A stretch of 64,000 nt of DNA from Halomonas elongata (GCF_029081005.1 NZ_JAJQTQ010000006.1:1-64000); one strand, 5' to 3'; positions 27,330 to 35,095 are shown, counted from the stretch's first letter. The notes: a model not told the origin generated them from the letters alone. A program made the numbers and translations.

Positions 27330-27368
27330 CGGTTAGGCTTCTCTAAGGTTGTCTAAGACTACGTGAAC

Positions 27369-27398
27369 AGAATAGTTATCCATTTGGATATCTGTCAA
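27369..27398 (-). promoter_or_regulatory. Leftward early promoter with operator in the spacer
   Basis: On the minus strand TTGACA (27398-27393) and TATTCT (27374-27369) are separated by 18 bases. The spacer contains a 14-bp palindrome TATCCA-AA-TGGATA (27377-27390). A repressor bound there would block the promoter. The region separates the early operon from the divergent repressor gene, so it is the probable lysis/lysogeny switch. Confidence 0.65.
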
Positions 27399-27414
27399 GG
27401 GTGGAGATTTCCAA

Positions 27415-28077
27415 TTGAGAAATACTGGCGAGCGCCTTCGACAAGAGCGTATGCGATTGGATATGTCGCAAGAGGCCTTTGGCGCCGCTGGAGGGGTGAA
27501 AAAGGTGGCCCAATCCAACTACGAAACGGGCAAGCGTTACCCTGACAGCCAATATCTCGAACGGATATCCAGCCTGGGGGTGGATATCCAATACGTGATC
27601 TCTGGAATCCGTTCGGATAACAGCTCATCACCTATCTTCTCTGGCTCCGAGGGGAGCCCCGATCATCACGGCATTCCGATGTACGACATCGAAGCTGCAG
27701 CGGGAGCAGGGCGATCCCTTGACCAGGAGCCCATCGAGGGCATCTTCTACTTCCCTACCGACCAGCTGAACGATCAGGGGCTAGTGCCGGATAAGGTGGT
27801 GGGCATCAAGGTCCGCGGCGACTCGATGGAAAGCACCTTGAGTGATGGCGACTGGGTACTGGTTGACCGAAGCAGCACCGATCCTCGTCACGAAGGCGTG
27901 TTTCTGCTGCTGGTCAGTGGCGAGCGACGCATCAAACGCGTACAGCGCCTGGCAGGTGGCGCGCTGTACTTGATCAGCGATAACGATCACTACCAGCCCG
28001 AGATGATCCGGCCCGAGCAGATGCGCGAGGTCGAGATCCTGGGGCGGTGCGAGGTGCGGATCGGCAAGATTTTCTAG
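27415..28077 (+). CDS. CI-type phage repressor, XRE HTH plus S24 peptidase
   Basis: A 220-residue repressor. Residues 5-60 form an XRE helix-turn-helix (ERLRQERMRLDMSQEAFG, then the recognition-helix region around VAQSNYETGKR). The C-terminal LexA-like domain has the serine in RGDSMES (S137) and the lysine in RRIKRVQR (K174); EAAAGAG (94-99) is a plausible Ala-Gly cleavage site. All parts for RecA-stimulated self-cleavage are present, so the prophage should be inducible by DNA damage, unlike P2. The start is TTG 27415, just after GTGGAG, needed for a complete HTH. Confidence 0.92.
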   Translation: MRNTGERLRQERMRLDMSQEAFGAAGGVKKVAQSNYETGKRYPDSQYLERISSLGVDIQYVISGIRSDNSSSPIFSGSEGSPDHHGIPMYDIEAAAGAGRSLDQEPIEGIFYFPTDQLNDQGLVPDKVVGIKVRGDSMESTLSDGDWVLVDRSSTDPRHEGVFLLLVSGERRIKRVQRLAGGALYLISDNDHYQPEMIRPEQMREVEILGRCEVRIGKIF

Positions 28078-28175
28078 CCGTGGGCGCGTTGTTGCATTAA
28101 TGCGTTATCGCGACAACCGCGCCTGATATAACCCAAGGCCCCGAAAGAGGGTCGTTTTTACGCAAGGAGAAGGGA

Positions 28176-28523
28176 ATGAGTAATACGGATATGGACGCCA
28201 ACAACGGCAAGGGAGCACCCACGAAAGCTGTCTGGATCTTGCTGGTTATCGCCTGGATCTGCTTTCTGGTGCCGTTTCCAGGTCTCGGGCTGTTTTTGGG
28301 CGCACCTCTCAACTTTGTGGCATTTATCATCGCGATTGTCGTCATCACTCGCGGCAAGACGGCGGTCGGTATCACCCAGCTGATTCTGACCCTCGTAGTA
28401 TCCCCCATCGTCTACTTCATTGGACTGGCGATATTTGGTGCTGCACTGGATAGCTCGCAGCCTGAGAAGGAAGCGTTTGATTATGGGCAACTCAGCCCGG
28501 CACCCATCGTCTCTCTCGTCTGA
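28176..28523 (+). CDS. Small membrane protein, possible prophage cargo
   Basis: A 115-residue protein with about three hydrophobic segments (VWILLVIAWICFLVPFPGLGLFL; FVAFIIAIVVI; ITQLILTLVVSPIVYFIGLAIFGAAL) between a polar N-terminus and a short tail. AAGGAGAAGGG precedes the ATG. It is the first gene of the accessory region and could be a lysogenic-conversion or superinfection-exclusion protein, but no family is recognised. Confidence 0.65.
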   Translation: MSNTDMDANNGKGAPTKAVWILLVIAWICFLVPFPGLGLFLGAPLNFVAFIIAIVVITRGKTAVGITQLILTLVVSPIVYFIGLAIFGAALDSSQPEKEAFDYGQLSPAPIVSLV

Positions 28524-28540
28524 TGCTCACTGGGGGGAAT

Positions 28541-28873
28541 ATGAAATATCAACTGATTCTGGCTGTCGGACTTTCCGCTCTTTCTGGAATGGCGTTGGCG
28601 TCGGGAATCCCACGCTTTGACGTCGAAGGGCATTGCGAGCAGGTCGCGTCCGTTGGTGGCTCTAGCAACATGCTTTACAACAGCTGTATCGACATGGAGC
28701 AACAGGCTTACGACAATCTGAAGCCGGCTTGGTCCAACCTCCCTGGCAACATTCAGAGTCACTGTACGGATGTTTCCAGCGTGGGCGGCCCTGGTAGCTA
28801 TTCCCTGCTGGAAAGCTGCGTGCAGATGGAGACCGAGGCTGCGAATAACAGAGAATCCTTCAGTTTTGATTGA
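28541..28873 (+). CDS. Exported protein with duplicated four-cysteine motif
   Basis: A 110-residue protein with a signal peptide (MKYQLILAVGLSALSGMALA). The mature part is two copies of a roughly 35-residue unit: HCEQVASVGG...SCIDMEQQAYDNL and HCTDVSSVGG...SCVQMETEAANN, each with two cysteines that could pair in the periplasm. GGGGGGAA precedes ATG 28541; the frame opens earlier at 28523. Function is unknown; it is followed by a strong terminator. Confidence 0.65.
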   Translation: MKYQLILAVGLSALSGMALASGIPRFDVEGHCEQVASVGGSSNMLYNSCIDMEQQAYDNLKPAWSNLPGNIQSHCTDVSSVGGPGSYSLLESCVQMETEAANNRESFSFD

Positions 28874-28900
28874 AGGATGTTCCAGAGAGTTATCTATATT

Positions 28901-28919
28901 GGCCCGGCGCTGCCGGGCC
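28901..28919 (+). terminator. Terminator after the exported-protein gene
   Basis: GGCCCGGC-GCT-GCCGGGCC, a perfect eight-base GC stem with a three-base loop, followed by the pyrimidine-rich TCTCCATCTTG. It separates the small cargo genes from the AT-rich pair. Confidence 0.7.
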
Positions 28920-28958
28920 TCTCCATCTTGATACTATTTTTTAGGTGTTTCAGTAATT

Positions 28959-29957
28959 ATGTCCGAAAAAACATATGACAAAACCGTCCTTTTTTTTGAT
29001 GCGGCACGTTTCTCCACTGTTCGCGGGGTTAAGAAAGGGGGAAAGCCTGTAAGGTTTAGATGCTCGCACTCACTTGCAGATCTAATTGAAATGATAAAAC
29101 CCTATGTGGGCGCTTCTGAGAGTAGAAAGCAATTAGCGTCTGGGTTGTTGGAAATTTACCTTGCGGACATACAGGAAGATGATGATTTCTATCATTTGCT
29201 TATAAATTGCACGAATGCCACTGGCGCTCATCATGTCTCACGGGACATATCAAGCGGAGAAGTAAACTCTTTGACTTACCAGCCAGAGGAAGGCCCTAAT
29301 ACTTCATCGCATGTTTTGATTAGAAAGTCAGAAGACTCAAGCAATAGAAACTTGCTTCTTGTTGAGAGGGCTGGGAATCTTACCATTTCCAGACTTATCA
29401 GTCTAATAAATGAAACTATATGGCAATATGTCAAGAAAAACAAGGAAAACTTCTTGATCAAGCATCCGCTAGGTGAAAAGAATAAGAAGGGTGAGGTGAA
29501 AAAGGTTAAAAAGGTCCCAAAAGTCGAGCTGCATGCATATGCAGCAGATCATTTTTTTTCAGACATGGAGAACGGTTATGTAGATAGCATTGTCCTTTTG
29601 TCCGGTATGAAAAAGGTGGCAGGAATGGATGTTGAGCCTCCTGATATCTTCAAGACTTGGCAGATCAGTGTTGACGTTTCACCACTAAAAAACTGCTCCC
29701 CCAAGGATTACTTTAAAGATGTATTTGGTAAGGGAGCAGAGTTTGACATGGAAAAAGTCAGAGTCAAGTTTAGGGATGAAACCGGAGCTGGCCATACAAA
29801 GTATATTGATATTGGCGCTATCTCATTGGATGACTATGATTTTTACACGCTGACCAGGCGCATCAGCTTTTCGTTTCGCCCTAGAATGTCATATAATAAA
29901 GTTCAAAATAGTTTTATTGAAAAAATGACCACCCTGGTGCATCATGAAGACCTATAG
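28959..29957 (+). CDS. Uncharacterised soluble protein of AT-rich two-gene module
   Basis: A 332-residue protein with no signal peptide or membrane segment. Features are a beta-rich N-terminus (TVLFFDAARFSTVR), a lysine-rich linker (about 168-188, KNKKGEVKKVKKVPKVE) and a C-terminal part ending in TLTRRISFSFRPR. No catalytic motif is obvious. Base composition is much more AT-rich than the phage and host around it, as is codon use. The stop overlaps the next, membrane-protein gene by 14 bases. The arrangement, inside a P2-like prophage next to a restriction operon, suggests an anti-phage or exclusion system in which this protein senses or controls the membrane partner. I cannot assign it to a named system. 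Confidence 0.8.
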   Translation: MSEKTYDKTVLFFDAARFSTVRGVKKGGKPVRFRCSHSLADLIEMIKPYVGASESRKQLASGLLEIYLADIQEDDDFYHLLINCTNATGAHHVSRDISSGEVNSLTYQPEEGPNTSSHVLIRKSEDSSNRNLLLVERAGNLTISRLISLINETIWQYVKKNKENFLIKHPLGEKNKKGEVKKVKKVPKVELHAYAADHFFSDMENGYVDSIVLLSGMKKVAGMDVEPPDIFKTWQISVDVSPLKNCSPKDYFKDVFGKGAEFDMEKVRVKFRDETGAGHTKYIDIGAISLDDYDFYTLTRRISFSFRPRMSYNKVQNSFIEKMTTLVHHEDL

Positions 29958-30516
29958 CTATATCCTTTATCAGCTATCAAGACCTTTTGCTTATATGCTT
30001 ATTAAGCATGAAGATAAGCATATTTATGATTGGGTGATTCCAACAATAGTGACGGTTGCTATTTCTTTCTTTTCTTTTGTTTTTAGTGTGAGTCTTGTTA
30101 GTCTGGTTAAATATTCAGTGGAGCTAACTTCTTTTGTTAACTCCCTCCCCGGATTTTTTATTGCCGCACTAGCAGCGGTTGCAACATTTAATCGCAAAGA
30201 TATTGATAAAGAAATGGATGGACCAGATCCTCCTACTGTTTCAACGAGGATAGGAGATGAGAACATACCTGTTCCTTTGACAAGGCGACGTTTTCTTTGC
30301 ATGCTTTTTTCATACCTAACAATCATAAGTATATTTATTTCTATTTATGGCGTAATCCCTGATGCTTTTGGGTTTATTGATAATGAGAAAGGCATCTTAA
30401 CTGCCCCCCCTTTTTCTGTGTCACTTTACCTGCTGGTGTTCTGCTTCTCCTTTATGCAACTGGTGGTTTCTACCATGTATGGTCTTTATTATTTAGGTGA
30501 TCGAGTTCACTATTAA
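29944..30516 (+). CDS. Four-helix membrane protein of AT-rich two-gene module
   Basis: A 190-residue protein with four predicted membrane helices: IVTVAISFFSFVFSVSLV, GFFIAALAAVATF, FLCMLFSYLTIISIFISIYG and SLYLLVFCFSFMQLVVS. Between the second and third lies a charged cytoplasmic loop (RKDIDKEMDGPDPPTVSTRIGDE). It starts inside the last codons of the preceding gene, so translation is coupled. Size and topology resemble membrane components of two-gene defence systems such as KwaA, but gene order differs from Kiwa and I see no direct sequence match. Confidence 0.8.
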   Translation: MKTYSYILYQLSRPFAYMLIKHEDKHIYDWVIPTIVTVAISFFSFVFSVSLVSLVKYSVELTSFVNSLPGFFIAALAAVATFNRKDIDKEMDGPDPPTVSTRIGDENIPVPLTRRRFLCMLFSYLTIISIFISIYGVIPDAFGFIDNEKGILTAPPFSVSLYLLVFCFSFMQLVVSTMYGLYYLGDRVHY

Positions 30517-30594
30517 AACATGTGTGGTCGTTTTGCTTTCTATAGCCCGTACCCTGGCTCGCCCGGACTCTTCGCCTGTGGTGGAGCTAGGGGC

Positions 30595-31050
30595 TCAGCG
30601 TCGTTTAGGCGGCATTCTCGGCCACACGTCGCTTACGGCATCACTGCCGATTACTGTTTCCAGCTCTTCCAGCCTATCTTGGCAAAAGCGTAGCCCGCAC
30701 TGCCAGACGACGAGCGTCCTCCAGCCGGCATCGATCAGCTCGCCTCGTTGCCTCCAGTCACGCTCGATATTTCGCTCGAACTTGGCTTTCCAGAAGTCGA
30801 CATGCGATTTCGGCATGCCGGCATAGGCACAGCCCGGGTGGCGGTGCCAGTAGCAGCCGTGTACGAAGATGGCGAGTCGATACTTCGGCAGTACCAGGTC
30901 CGGTGTGCCCGGTAGGTCTTTGCGGTGGAGGCGAAAACGAAAGCCGCGCCGGTGCAAGTAGCGGCGCAGGGCCATTTCGGGGCCAGTGTGTTTGCCGCCG
31001 ACCGAGGCCATGATCCTGGAGCGAGTTCGGCTGTCGACGTGGTCGATCAA
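30595..31050 (-). CDS. vsr: Very short patch repair endonuclease Vsr
   Basis: A 151-residue endonuclease that nicks T:G mismatches arising from deamination of 5-methylcytosine. The active-site residues fall at the same numbers as in E. coli Vsr: D51 (GTPDLV), H64 and H69 (FVHGCYWHRH). The SRIMASVGGKHTGPE start is the family signature. It is the third gene of a minus-strand operon with a C5-methyltransferase and a putative restriction enzyme, whose methylation makes such repair useful. It converges with the four-helix membrane-protein gene. Confidence 0.95.
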   Translation of the reverse strand: MIDHVDSRTRSRIMASVGGKHTGPEMALRRYLHRRGFRFRLHRKDLPGTPDLVLPKYRLAIFVHGCYWHRHPGCAYAGMPKSHVDFWKAKFERNIERDWRQRGELIDAGWRTLVVWQCGLRFCQDRLEELETVIGSDAVSDVWPRMPPKRR

Positions 31051-31098
31051 TTTTCCGCTTTTGTCGAATGGGTGCCCGAGCTAGGCTCGGGCTGATTG

Positions 31099-31908
31099 TT
31101 AATCGAACCTAGAGTACGTTGAAAGGTCTTCTTTCGTTATATCGCTTGAGGGTACGAGTGTGTAGTGCTTTTCTTTGACCACATTGACTTCATTGTCCCC
31201 AAGCATAAGCTCGAAAATCGCTATTCGGTTGTTATCCATGAATTGTGCCGAGACGGCACGACAAACTAGGTCCGGATACTGTGCTTTGCAAAACGATATG
31301 TCTTGTATCGTTTGGACGACCCCGTGTTTGTCTTTACCACCTTTAGCCTGAGTGGGGATGATGAACTGTTGCCCATGCTGGTTGACGCCGACATAGACTT
31401 CGTCGATTTCTATCTGACCTACTTCTTGCACAAAAGTACGAAGGTGGTTCTGCAAGGAGTAAGCGGTTACGCCCAAGAATACGTCGATCAGGCGGTTATA
31501 ACGTACTTTCGCCAACAGAGCCTGTTCGTCGCCTAGAGCGTAAGCAGAGATTATCTCAGGCGTCGAGTCCGGTATTTTTATTGTGAGTAGGTCACTTCTG
31601 GGCTCGATTTTACTGAGCTTGAATTGGAGGAATCTATATTTGGCTTTTCCAGCACCAAGAATAATCCATTCCAGCCCCGGCTCTGCTGTCGAGGTGATGT
31701 TCTCCGGCAGGTCGTAGCGATAACGAAAGTTATAAAGAACGTCGCCGACATTCTTCGGGAGCTTTATGTCTAGCTCAGCCGCCGTTTCCTCGAACTCTTC
31801 CCGGTGGAATACGAACTCTTTCAAGCCAGGCTCATAGTGATTGTCGAAGACCTTGGCTATGATCGCTTGATAGCGATTGGGTTTGCGTCCTTTCTTCTCA
31901 TCCGACAT
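31099..31908 (-). CDS. Putative type II restriction endonuclease
   Basis: A 269-residue protein between a C5-methyltransferase and vsr, the usual place of the cognate restriction enzyme. A possible PD-(D/E)XK-type core is seen as EIDEVYVGV (E167/D169) followed by FIIPTQAK (Q187, K189), where Gln replaces the usual acidic residue, as in some known nucleases. The N-terminal half (EFVFHREEFEETAAELDI...) may read DNA. It overlaps the methyltransferase gene by 11 bases. I do not recognise a characterised enzyme, so both specificity and activity are inferred from context and motif. Confidence 0.6.
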   Translation of the reverse strand: MSDEKKGRKPNRYQAIIAKVFDNHYEPGLKEFVFHREEFEETAAELDIKLPKNVGDVLYNFRYRYDLPENITSTAEPGLEWIILGAGKAKYRFLQFKLSKIEPRSDLLTIKIPDSTPEIISAYALGDEQALLAKVRYNRLIDVFLGVTAYSLQNHLRTFVQEVGQIEIDEVYVGVNQHGQQFIIPTQAKGGKDKHGVVQTIQDISFCKAQYPDLVCRAVSAQFMDNNRIAIFELMLGDNEVNVVKEKHYTLVPSSDITKEDLSTYSRFD

Positions 31909-33178
31909 CGGCTTTGTCCCTTACCACCGTTTTCGGTGTGCCTTTGCGCGTTCTCTGGGCGATGGTGTCATGCGGTACGCCGAAGTATCCGGCTGCATCT
32001 CCCATGTCCATGTAAAGAAACTCGGCTGCGTTGAGCTCGAGCTTTTTCCTCGGTTTCTTAGGCGTTTCGCCCAGGGCTTGCATGATCTGGCCGGCCACCG
32101 CTCTACCGAACAAGGGGGGGACGCTGTTGCCGATCTGGCGAAAGCCGTGCCACTTGGTCGAGTGCAGGCGGAACCAATCCGGGAACGAGTGCAAGCGTGC
32201 CGCTTCGCGCACCGTGATTACGCGAGCGAGGCTCGGGTGTATCGGCCGAGGCGAGGTGAATGCCCCTCGAGCGCTGTCCGTGCCGGCGCGGAGGGTGTTG
32301 CACAACCCGCCCGGATCGAGCTTTCGGAACCGGCTCACGGGCTCGGTTTTGCCCGGCTCCGTGGAGGCGAAGCGGCTTTTCGAGAGATCGGTGTGCTCCG
32401 TGCGCAGGCTCGACGACAGTAGGTCGGGATCGTGAATGCGAGGATAGCTGTAGTCGCCTGGGTCGCGTTCGAGGCCGCGCAGCCGACGTCCGTATGTCGA
32501 CTCTGTGGTCCATTCGGTACGCACGGCGTCTGTCGCCTTCAAGTCCTCGAAGGTGTTGGCGTCGGGGAGATCGCCGATAGCATCCCAGACGGTAGCGCCT
32601 TCTTTCAGCGGCTCCGGATATGTGGGTGCCGGCAGGCCTTTCCGTACACCTACCAGGAATAGGCGTTGGCGGGACTGCGGAACACCGTAGTCTGCAGCGT
32701 TCAGCACCCGGTAAGGCATGACGACATCGTAACCGGCTTCGCTCAGCGCCGAGATCATTGCATCGAGGAATTTACGATGCTTCCCCAGCGTCAGCCCTTT
32801 GACGTTCTCGAAGACGCAATATTTCGGCTTGAGCTCTTCAACCAACCGAACATAGTGCGATGCCAGCTGATTGCGAGGGTCATCCAGCACCCTCTTGCCG
32901 ATCAAAGAGAAGCCCTGACAGGGGGCGCCGCCGAAGACTACGTCGACTTCTCGGTCTCCGATCTCGGCCCGCTTGCGTATTTCGTCCCCCGTCACATCGA
33001 CGACACTGGCGCAGATCGCCTTCGAGTGAGGGAAATTGTATTCGTGCGTCGCACAGTGGATAGGGTCGATCTCGACTGCCGCGGCTACGTCGAAGCCGGC
33101 TTGTTCGAAGCCGAGCGACATGCCGCCCGCGCCGGCGAATAAGTCGATGCCTATGGGGCGTTTGCTGGAATTCTTCAT
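31898..33178 (-). CDS. DNA (cytosine-5) methyltransferase
   Basis: A 426-residue C5-methyltransferase. Motif I is DLFAGAGGMSLGF (12-24), the catalytic PCQGF has C87, motif VI is ENV (124-126), motif VIII is QSRQR (168-172), and the GNSVPP motif X near residue 360. The target-recognition region lies between about 210 and 310 and does not tell me the sequence recognised. The last 45 residues are an extra segment (DAAGYFGVPHDTIAQRTRKG) that looks like a small helix-turn-helix; autoregulatory HTH parts are known in some C5 enzymes but usually at the N-terminus. It heads the operon with the putative endonuclease and vsr. Confidence 0.95.
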   Translation of the reverse strand: MKNSSKRPIGIDLFAGAGGMSLGFEQAGFDVAAAVEIDPIHCATHEYNFPHSKAICASVVDVTGDEIRKRAEIGDREVDVVFGGAPCQGFSLIGKRVLDDPRNQLASHYVRLVEELKPKYCVFENVKGLTLGKHRKFLDAMISALSEAGYDVVMPYRVLNAADYGVPQSRQRLFLVGVRKGLPAPTYPEPLKEGATVWDAIGDLPDANTFEDLKATDAVRTEWTTESTYGRRLRGLERDPGDYSYPRIHDPDLLSSSLRTEHTDLSKSRFASTEPGKTEPVSRFRKLDPGGLCNTLRAGTDSARGAFTSPRPIHPSLARVITVREAARLHSFPDWFRLHSTKWHGFRQIGNSVPPLFGRAVAGQIMQALGETPKKPRKKLELNAAEFLYMDMGDAAGYFGVPHDTIAQRTRKGTPKTVVRDKADVG

Positions 33179-33486
33179 CGATCCGAAGACTCACTCTCAA
33201 ATCCTGCGGCGGTCGCTCTGCAAGGCGACACAGCCGATAGCCCGCGGTGGGGCGCTTTGGTTCCGTATGGGGCAGTTACTATACCGATCCGTCCCCGTCA
33301 ATGCAGTCTCTGTCGCTCGGCTGTTTGGTCTGCATGGCGGTGCCTCTTGCTAGATACTGTCTCTTTATACAGTATTAAGCAGCAGCACGCCCTTAGGCAA
33401 ACGCTAATATTCACAAATGCCGGGGGCACAGGCGGCCGAGCCCGATATGGCACGACTGAGAAAGCAACGGAACTGGCAGGGACGAT
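33179..33486. other. Intergenic control region between methyltransferase and UmuD-like gene
   Basis: About 308 bases between divergent genes. The recognisable element is the LexA box at 33355-33374. The rest should contain the promoter of the restriction-modification operon; I see no further gene. Confidence 0.6.
33355..33374. promoter_or_regulatory. LexA (SOS) box upstream of the UmuD-like gene
   Basis: TACTGT-CTCTTTAT-ACAGTA, which fits the CTGT-N8-ACAG core and the flanking TA of the gammaproteobacterial LexA consensus. It lies 112 bases before the UmuD-like start and on the other side 177 bases before the methyltransferase start. Confidence 0.85.
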
Positions 33487-33840
33487 ATGCGACTGAACTA
33501 CCTGGGCCCGGCGGTGCTGGGCCTCGACCACCCGGCGCTGGAAGGCTACGACCCGAGGCACTTCAAACCAACCTGCTATCTGGTGGAGGTGAGCGAGGAT
33601 GCTGGCGTGAATGGCCCGCTGATGGAAGGCGACCTGTTAGTGGTCGACGAGCAGAAACCCGCCCAGCATGCCGACCTAGTGGTTGTAGAGCTGGATGGCG
33701 AGCAGCGGCTATTCAACAGTCATCGAATCGGTGGGAGGATGCGCCTGGTGCCTACCGCCGGGCCGCGGGAGTCGATCTGGGCCCGACAGTCTGATATCAG
33801 GGGGGTGGTAGTTAGCCAGGCGAGACGGTACGGGTTTTGA
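33487..33840 (+). CDS. Catalytically inactive UmuD/LexA-like S24 protein
   Basis: A 117-residue protein aligned with the C-terminal domain of UmuD/LexA (GPLMEGDLLVVDEQKPAQHADLVVVELDGE). The serine of the GDSM motif is replaced (EDAGV) and the lysine position in LDGEQRLFN is not lysine, so it cannot cleave itself or others. It has no DNA-binding domain. It may act like UmuD' or a decoy that pairs with full-length LexA-type proteins. No umuC follows. A LexA box upstream indicates DNA-damage induction. AGGGA precedes the ATG. Confidence 0.8.
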   Translation: MRLNYLGPAVLGLDHPALEGYDPRHFKPTCYLVEVSEDAGVNGPLMEGDLLVVDEQKPAQHADLVVVELDGEQRLFNSHRIGGRMRLVPTAGPRESIWARQSDIRGVVVSQARRYGF

Positions 33841-34042
33841 CCTGGCTCGCTGATGGTTAACCGATCAGGTTCATCGCTTTCACGGGTATATGATGTCAGC
33901 AATCGCTTACAACGTTTTCCGCTCCACGCTTACGGCATAGCCTGTTGGCATCAACCACGCTGTCACTGTGTGTTGCCTGCAGTATGCGGCTCGGCCCTGA
34001 GCCAGCTCCTCTTCGAGTCGCCGACCATCCCGCAGCACACTA

Positions 34043-34076
34043 GGAAGCGCTCCCCCACGGATGGGGGAGCGCTTCC
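34043..34076. terminator. Perfect 15-bp hairpin after the late tail operon
   Basis: GGAAGCGCTCCCCCA and its exact complement are separated by a four-base loop CGGA. It lies 15 bases beyond the stop of gene D on the minus strand and should end the late tail transcript. No long T tract follows on either strand. The 200 bases before it (33841-34042) hold no gene that I can support. Confidence 0.75.
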
Positions 34077-34090
34077 ACATTTCTGCTCTT

Positions 34091-35095
34091 TCAGCCGGCT
34101 TTCACCTCGCAGCGAATCCGGGTGATGTAGCCGTTGTCGTCGAGGATGTCTTCGACGTCGGTGATCAGCCAATCGGTGCCGTCGATCTGGGGCTTCCAGC
34201 CGACCAGGGTCAACGGGGATTCGGCGATGAGGTCGGCGCGGCCGTGGGCCATGGTGAGTTCGAACAGGGCCTCGCGGCGCTGGATGCGTTGCCATTCTGA
34301 CCGGGCTTCGTCCATGGCGTCGGCTTCGGTGGCGAAGACGGCGCGCAGTTCCTTGAGCTTTTCGGTACCGCCGGCGACGACTTCCTGGCGTTTCGCCTTG
34401 CGTGGGTCGTTCCAGAAGGCCTTGACGCCGGTGTAGCTCTCGGCGTCGCGCGAGGTGCGGCTGTAGCGGTGCCGGTCGCCGTCCTTGCGGGTGATGGTGA
34501 GGCCACCCAGGGAAGCGCCGCTGGCGGCCTTGCCGTCGCCGGCGGGGGTGAACAGTAGGCGGCCGCTCTTGATGGTGGCCACGGCGTCGTAACGCTTGCC
34601 CAGCCGGGTGAGGAAGTTGATGTCGCTTTCGTCGGTCTGGTCGATATGTGGCAGGGGGATTGAGGCCAGCTCGCCGCCGATGACGGGCGATAGCCCGTTA
34701 CGGCCGGCGATGGCGCCGATGATATCGCCGAGTTTCTGGGTCGGGTCGTGCCAGCTCTGGGTGCGCTTCTTGGGGAGCTGCTCACCCATGTCGGCAGCGC
34801 GGGCGCGGATGGTCAGCTTGTCGGGGCTGCCGGAATGTTCGACCTCGTCGACGTGGTAGGTGCCGCGATCGATCAGGCCTTCGTCCTTCCAGCCGATGGC
34901 GACGCTGAGCATGGCACCGCTGGGCGGAATGGCCAGCTCGCCGTCGTGGTCGGTCAGGGTGATGTCGAGCTGGTCGGATTCCTGGTCGCGCTGGGCCTTG
35001 ATGCGCAGGGAAGTGAGCCGGCCGTTGAGCTTGGGGGTGATGTCCTGCCCGGCGAGGGTGACGCGGTAGCTGGGACGATGATAGGGCACTGGCAT
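34091..35095 (-). CDS. D: Phage late control protein D (gpD), baseplate hub
   Basis: A 334-residue protein of the gpD/VgrG-like hub family (PSYRVTLAGQDITPKLNGRLTSLRIKAQRDQESDQLDITLTDHDGELAIPP cut here into parts as seen). The N-terminal barrel segment, the LGDIIGAIAGRNGLSP segment and the KRYDAVATIKSGRLLFTPAGDGK segment are characteristic. It forms the tail hub beneath gpV. Last gene of the F operon; start abuts gene U. Confidence 0.93.
   Translation of the reverse strand: MPVPYHRPSYRVTLAGQDITPKLNGRLTSLRIKAQRDQESDQLDITLTDHDGELAIPPSGAMLSVAIGWKDEGLIDRGTYHVDEVEHSGSPDKLTIRARAADMGEQLPKKRTQSWHDPTQKLGDIIGAIAGRNGLSPVIGGELASIPLPHIDQTDESDINFLTRLGKRYDAVATIKSGRLLFTPAGDGKAASGASLGGLTITRKDGDRHRYSRTSRDAESYTGVKAFWNDPRKAKRQEVVAGGTEKLKELRAVFATEADAMDEARSEWQRIQRREALFELTMAHGRADLIAESPLTLVGWKPQIDGTDWLITDVEDILDDNGYITRIRCEVKAG

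Noticed and set aside
27560..27595. GGATATCC palindromes in the repressor coding region as main operators
   Set aside because: They fall in conserved coding sequence (RISSLGVDIQ). They resemble the switch palindrome only partly, so I mention them at most as secondary sites.
28959..30516. Assignment of the AT-rich pair to the Kiwa system
   Set aside because: The four-helix protein resembles KwaA in size and topology, but gene order is reversed and I see no convincing match of the soluble protein to KwaB.
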